DNA of 64,000 nt from Isoetes taiwanensis. Lineage: Eukaryota > Streptophyta > Lycopodiopsida > Isoetales > Isoetaceae. The notes beneath the pieces are model-generated. The model ran no database searches. It worked only from the letters and a program-made list of their open reading frames with translations, and was not told where the DNA came from. The DNA lies in the NCBI GenBank assembly GCA_021234155.1, contig JAJEKV010000017.1:8313525-8377524 (forward strand). The letters run 5' to 3'. Every line of letters begins with the position of its first letter. Positions within the stretch are counted from its first letter, which is position 1. Positions 60,561 through 64,000 of the stretch are shown in pieces. A program made the translations under genes and the position numbers.

Positions 60561-62341
60561 CATAGTTACGGAAAACGAAAACGAAATGAAAACAGCGAGT
60601 CATTTTTTGAAAACGGAAAACGAAAACAGTAAACGAAAACGGCAAAAAAAACGGCAAAGTATTCAAAAGATACAGAATAGAATAGGGTTATTTAACAAGA
60701 AAATGCTATTAATTTACTCAAAAACAACATAATAAGAACTCTTGTAATTGAAAATGTTTACATAATTGAAAATGTTTATATATGATAGTCGATATCTCTA
60801 GCACCTCCTGCAAGTTTATTACCACTCTGAACTAGTTCCACCTCTTTCCACCAATCTCCTGGTTTAAGCCCTGACGTCCCCTTTGATGGTTTTCTTTTTC
60901 TAGTAGACATGTTTCCTACACACAATCAATAACAATTTCATTAGTAACAATTGAATTTTTGACAAGCACCATAGTCTATTTCAAAACGAGGATGGTAACT
61001 TATGATGATTAAACTTGCAGGAACCACTTAGTGGGAATTAACGTCTTGAAAAGTAAGTTTCAGATAGATGAGTGCAGTAAAATATTCTGTACACTCACTA
61101 ATAAAAGCAAGTGCAAGAGATATTCTGTACACTAATATTCTGTACACCTGTGCAAGTCAAAAGGCAAGGTTTCGGTGTGGTCAAGGGATGTTAAGCGCAG
61201 TCGAGATGTGTCTAACCATAAAGATTTCTCAAAAAAGAGGGCACATATTCGAAAGAGCTCTTCAGGACAAATATTTATTTCACAAGAGATATGGAAAGGT
61301 CTTGAATCTTTGCACTTCAGTTCTCCAGATGAAGCACTGAATAGCTATCAGGAAAACTCTAATTTCTCATTAATGGATCCTGCTTTACAAAAATTCTCAA
61401 GCAAGGAATCTGGCAGCAGGGTAAACAGTATCGAAGAGGTCGAAAGGGAAAATATTGACACTGAAAATGATGTGCCCAACAAAAATCTCTGGAGAATCAG
61501 CCCAGAGGAGAGGCCTATACTAGGATTAGTTGCCATACATTGGCATGACCAAAGTTCCATGAGATCTGATGACTGGTGGGATGGAAAAGGGATTCCGAAT
61601 TCAACAAACAAGTACAAAGAGGTAGCTATTATAATATCTGTCAATGCATTTTGGTAGTTTAGCTACTGACAAACTGTGTCTGCAGGATCAAAAGGTCGCT
61701 TGGCATCCAACTCCGTTTGAAGTAAGACTGGAAGAGGCACTGTCGCCCAAGTGACCAAGCTAATGTGTATTCTGGCTGGGATTGCTGTGGTTTGGAGGAG
61801 CAGGGCAGCAAATGAGAAACACAGGCACGGGTTTAAATCTGTGGAAAGCATGTGAGTATACTTCCAGTCCTGCATCCGCTTATTCTACTGCTATAACAGA
61901 TGTGAAGCAAAGGATTTGGATCGATTATGATTCTAAGAGAAGCTTCTGGAGAAGTTAATGAGTCTGTTGCTGCTATATAACAGAAATCCCGAACGAAACA
62001 CACTTCCAGCGAGATAACTGAAGAAAGAACTCACCTTTTAAGCCAAAATTAGAGATCTAAATCCGGAATCCATCCAAGAACAAGTAGATTTGAGCGCTAC
62101 CGACTGCCTTTTTTTATGTTTGCTTAGGTTTACGTTGGAAAAACTAAGAACAGAGGGGTTTTTGCATTTTGTTGCTGAAAACGGCCGTTTTTTAACCGTT
62201 TTTTCGAGACAAAAACGGATTTCTTCAACGTTTTCAGCATGCGCGTTTTCGTTGGCGTCGTTTTGCAATTTGAAAACGGCTAGTAGGAAAAATCTGTTTT
62301 TTTTTAGAAAACGGCCAAAACGGCCGTTTTCCGTAACTATG
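60561..62341. mobile_element. 1.8 kb TIR element (hAT-like) carrying a host gene fragment
   Basis: CATAGTTACGGAAAACG at 60561-60577 is inverted exactly at 62325-62341. Subterminal regions on both sides are dense in AAAACGG motifs. On the minus strand an ATG near 60910 starts a 44-codon ORF (MSTRKRKPSKGTSGLKPGDW), plausible as a transposase N-terminus, which stops near 60778. The rest of a transposase is missing, so the copy is non-autonomous. No matching 8 bp target-site duplication was seen (GCACAGAA versus ACATGCAC). The interior holds the JASON-like exons. Confidence 0.5.
61175..61754 (+). pseudogene. JASON-like gene fragment (3' exons)
   Basis: Exon one of the fragment (open from before 61175, ending 61621 at KYKE|GTAGCT) reads SPEERPILGLVAIHWHD, then DDWWDGKGIPNSTNKYKE. 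After TGCAG near 61685 the last exon continues DQKVAWHPTPFEVRLEEALS and a stop near 61752-61754. The joined phrase matches the conserved C-terminal block I know from plant JASON-like proteins, which in Arabidopsis influence organelle and spindle arrangement at male meiosis II. The N-terminal exons are not found in the 1.4 kb upstream, so this is a partial copy, lying inside the inverted-repeat element. Reading frame and splice sites are intact, so capture may be recent or the exons may be expressed. Confidence 0.55.
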
Positions 62342-64000
62342 ACATGCACGGCATCTCCAAACTTTCCAAAATAGACCACGCAAATTTTCAAAATAAAAAT
62401 CACCATGAAGGTAAAATACTAAGTATTTACCATGCTTGTTTCCAAAGGCATTGCCTAGATGCCATTTAAACTGTATTCAATGCTAACATAAGGTTGTAAC
62501 AAAAATAAAATAAAATCCCAAAATAGCAATCGCACTAACTATACCCCTCCAACCTTAGCACAATTAGCCCCTAATTCCAATTCTTCAAAGTTATGGTTTT
62601 TGTGGCTCGTAAATTCAGAAGTTTTCTTCTCTGTATAGATTAGGATAAGATCTTCCAACAAGCTTAAATTGATCAAAATCAGATCATAATTGAAATTCTC
62701 AAGTGATGTTTAGATAGCATCACTTGTGAATTTTTTTTTTACAGCACTTCCCTAAAACACTATAACCTGAAGATTCTAACTCTGCTTAGATGATTCTGCT
62801 GCTACTAAATGGGCCTCACTCTCATCGATAAATTTCATGAAGGGCACTTTTTTATTTGATCGCTCAGCCATTTTGAGCCAAGTATCCTATTTCTAGGAGT
62901 ATTTTTGGAACATTTGCAAACTTGATGGGCATATTTGGAATGTTTTCTCGTAGTTTATAGATTTCTATTTCATATAGAAGATTGTAAAGCAAGTTTTGAA
63001 AAATAACAATCTTCTGGTCTCCACAGATAAAAAAATATTTTTAGATATTAAAAAATGCCTTTTCTTTTCTTTTTTCTAACAGCAGTTTTACTCCAATATT
63101 GCTTTGTTAGATGGTTATTATTGAACTTGACAAGCACAAGATCCTGCATGTCCCCTCAAACTTTCAGTTATGGCATTGGTTTTATTATGGTTCACCTTAT
63201 TGCAATTTAGCTGATCAAAGTACATCCATTGTGAGCGAGTAACCATTACATTTAATTCCCTTTTAAAATTATTGTACAATTGCATGTATATTTATAAATA
63301 ATCATCTGAACATAACAGTTATGACTGACCACTATGCCTTACAAATGCACACACGAATAATTCTTTGCATTGCATGAAAGACCAATTTTTTAACAACTTT
63401 CAGTTGCAATCGTGTTGGTTGCTGATTACAGCTATGCACTCTCTTTTATACTCCGCTCCATTATATGGGACCATCCCATTCCATCTATATGCTCTCCACG
63501 ACATGTACAGATTGCATGTGCCCATGCCTAATGTTCGTCATTGTCTCAAAAACCAATCAATCCATCACATTGTCAACATTTCTGCAGACTTTTAAAATGA
63601 GTATCAATTTTTTGTTATGACCAAAATATTAGAAATTAGACAGCAATTCAGTGCCCTCAAAAGGGCTAAAATTTGATGGTCCCATTTTTTTTCTTTGATG
63701 GACAAAGAGAGAGATTTCAAGTGCTAGACAGTAAAAAAAGAACCAAGAGAATATACCATCAAAATCAAACAGCTATAAATATTACCCCTCTATGGGACTA
63801 TCCAATAATTTCAGCATCATTTGGACAAGCATAATTTTTCAAGACTACATTACACTTAAACAAGGACAAGCAAAATAAGGCTTAAGAAGGCTTTTCAGTT
63901 TAGGCTTGTCCTTTGCTTCACAAGCAATGATCCAGCAATGATGTAAGCAATTTGAAGGCACATTTAGGATCAAGTGCGATTCTTGTTGCCAACATTATGT
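62342..64000. other. AT-rich non-coding end of window
   Basis: No gene, RNA or element recognised. A small inverted pair (CAAGGACAAGC near 63860 and GCTTGTCCTTTG near 63904) is the only structure seen. Confidence 0.45.

Noticed and set aside
60135-60563. 142-codon minus-strand ORF rich in Phe/Leu/Lys
   Set aside because: It is the translation of the AAGCTT/GAAAAG tandem repeat and has no protein-like features.

Overview
This is a plant nuclear window, most likely from a fern. Genes are broken by many GT-AG introns, non-coding DNA is AT-rich, and Ty1/copia, Ty3/gypsy and pogo-like elements plus several fold-back elements are present. The fern assignment is inference. It rests on a PLS-type pentatricopeptide pseudogene of a kind I associate with fern genomes, long TE-filled introns, and remnants of N4/N6-type DNA methyltransferases, which I do not expect in seed plants. 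No phylogeny was run.

The main gene is an apparently intact callose synthase of the CALS5/GSL2 type on the + strand (34300-59767). I traced 43 exons by hand. All splice phases agree and the exons add up to 5,778 nt, or 1,925 codons plus stop. Its introns hold remnants of at least four copia insertions, in both orientations (introns 19, 23 and 38). Intron 19 alone is 7.0 kb and holds a + strand gag remnant next to a long - strand pol remnant.

Layout: 1-3.9 kb is non-coding with a fold-back element. At 3.9-6.2 kb lies a decayed + strand gene ending in an N4/N6 DNA-methyltransferase signature. The span 7.5-12.6 kb is a coding-poor block bounded by near-identical ~175 bp direct repeats. At 13.4-14.3 kb is an intact Myb/SANT (trihelix-like) gene. 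At 15.3-15.8 kb is a broken PPR gene (-). At 20.9-21.8 kb is a second methyltransferase-like fragment (-). At 22.4-26.6 kb is a truncated Ty3/gypsy element (-) with an unrecognised ORF upstream of gag. At 27.7-28.4 kb are three hairpin or inverted-repeat structures. At 29.0-31.0 kb is a decayed pogo-like DDE transposase (+), followed by a 320 bp TIR element containing a tRNA-like sequence. At 32.9-33.5 kb are two small coiled-coil or unknown fragments (-). The callose synthase follows.

Downstream, a 1.8 kb element with hAT-like terminal inverted repeats (60561-62341) carries the 3' exons of a JASON-like gene. The last 1.6 kb holds nothing recognisable.

Two genes look functional: the callose synthase and the Myb/SANT gene. 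The rest is mobile DNA or gene debris. The methyltransferase-like fragments and the JASON-like capture are the most unusual content.
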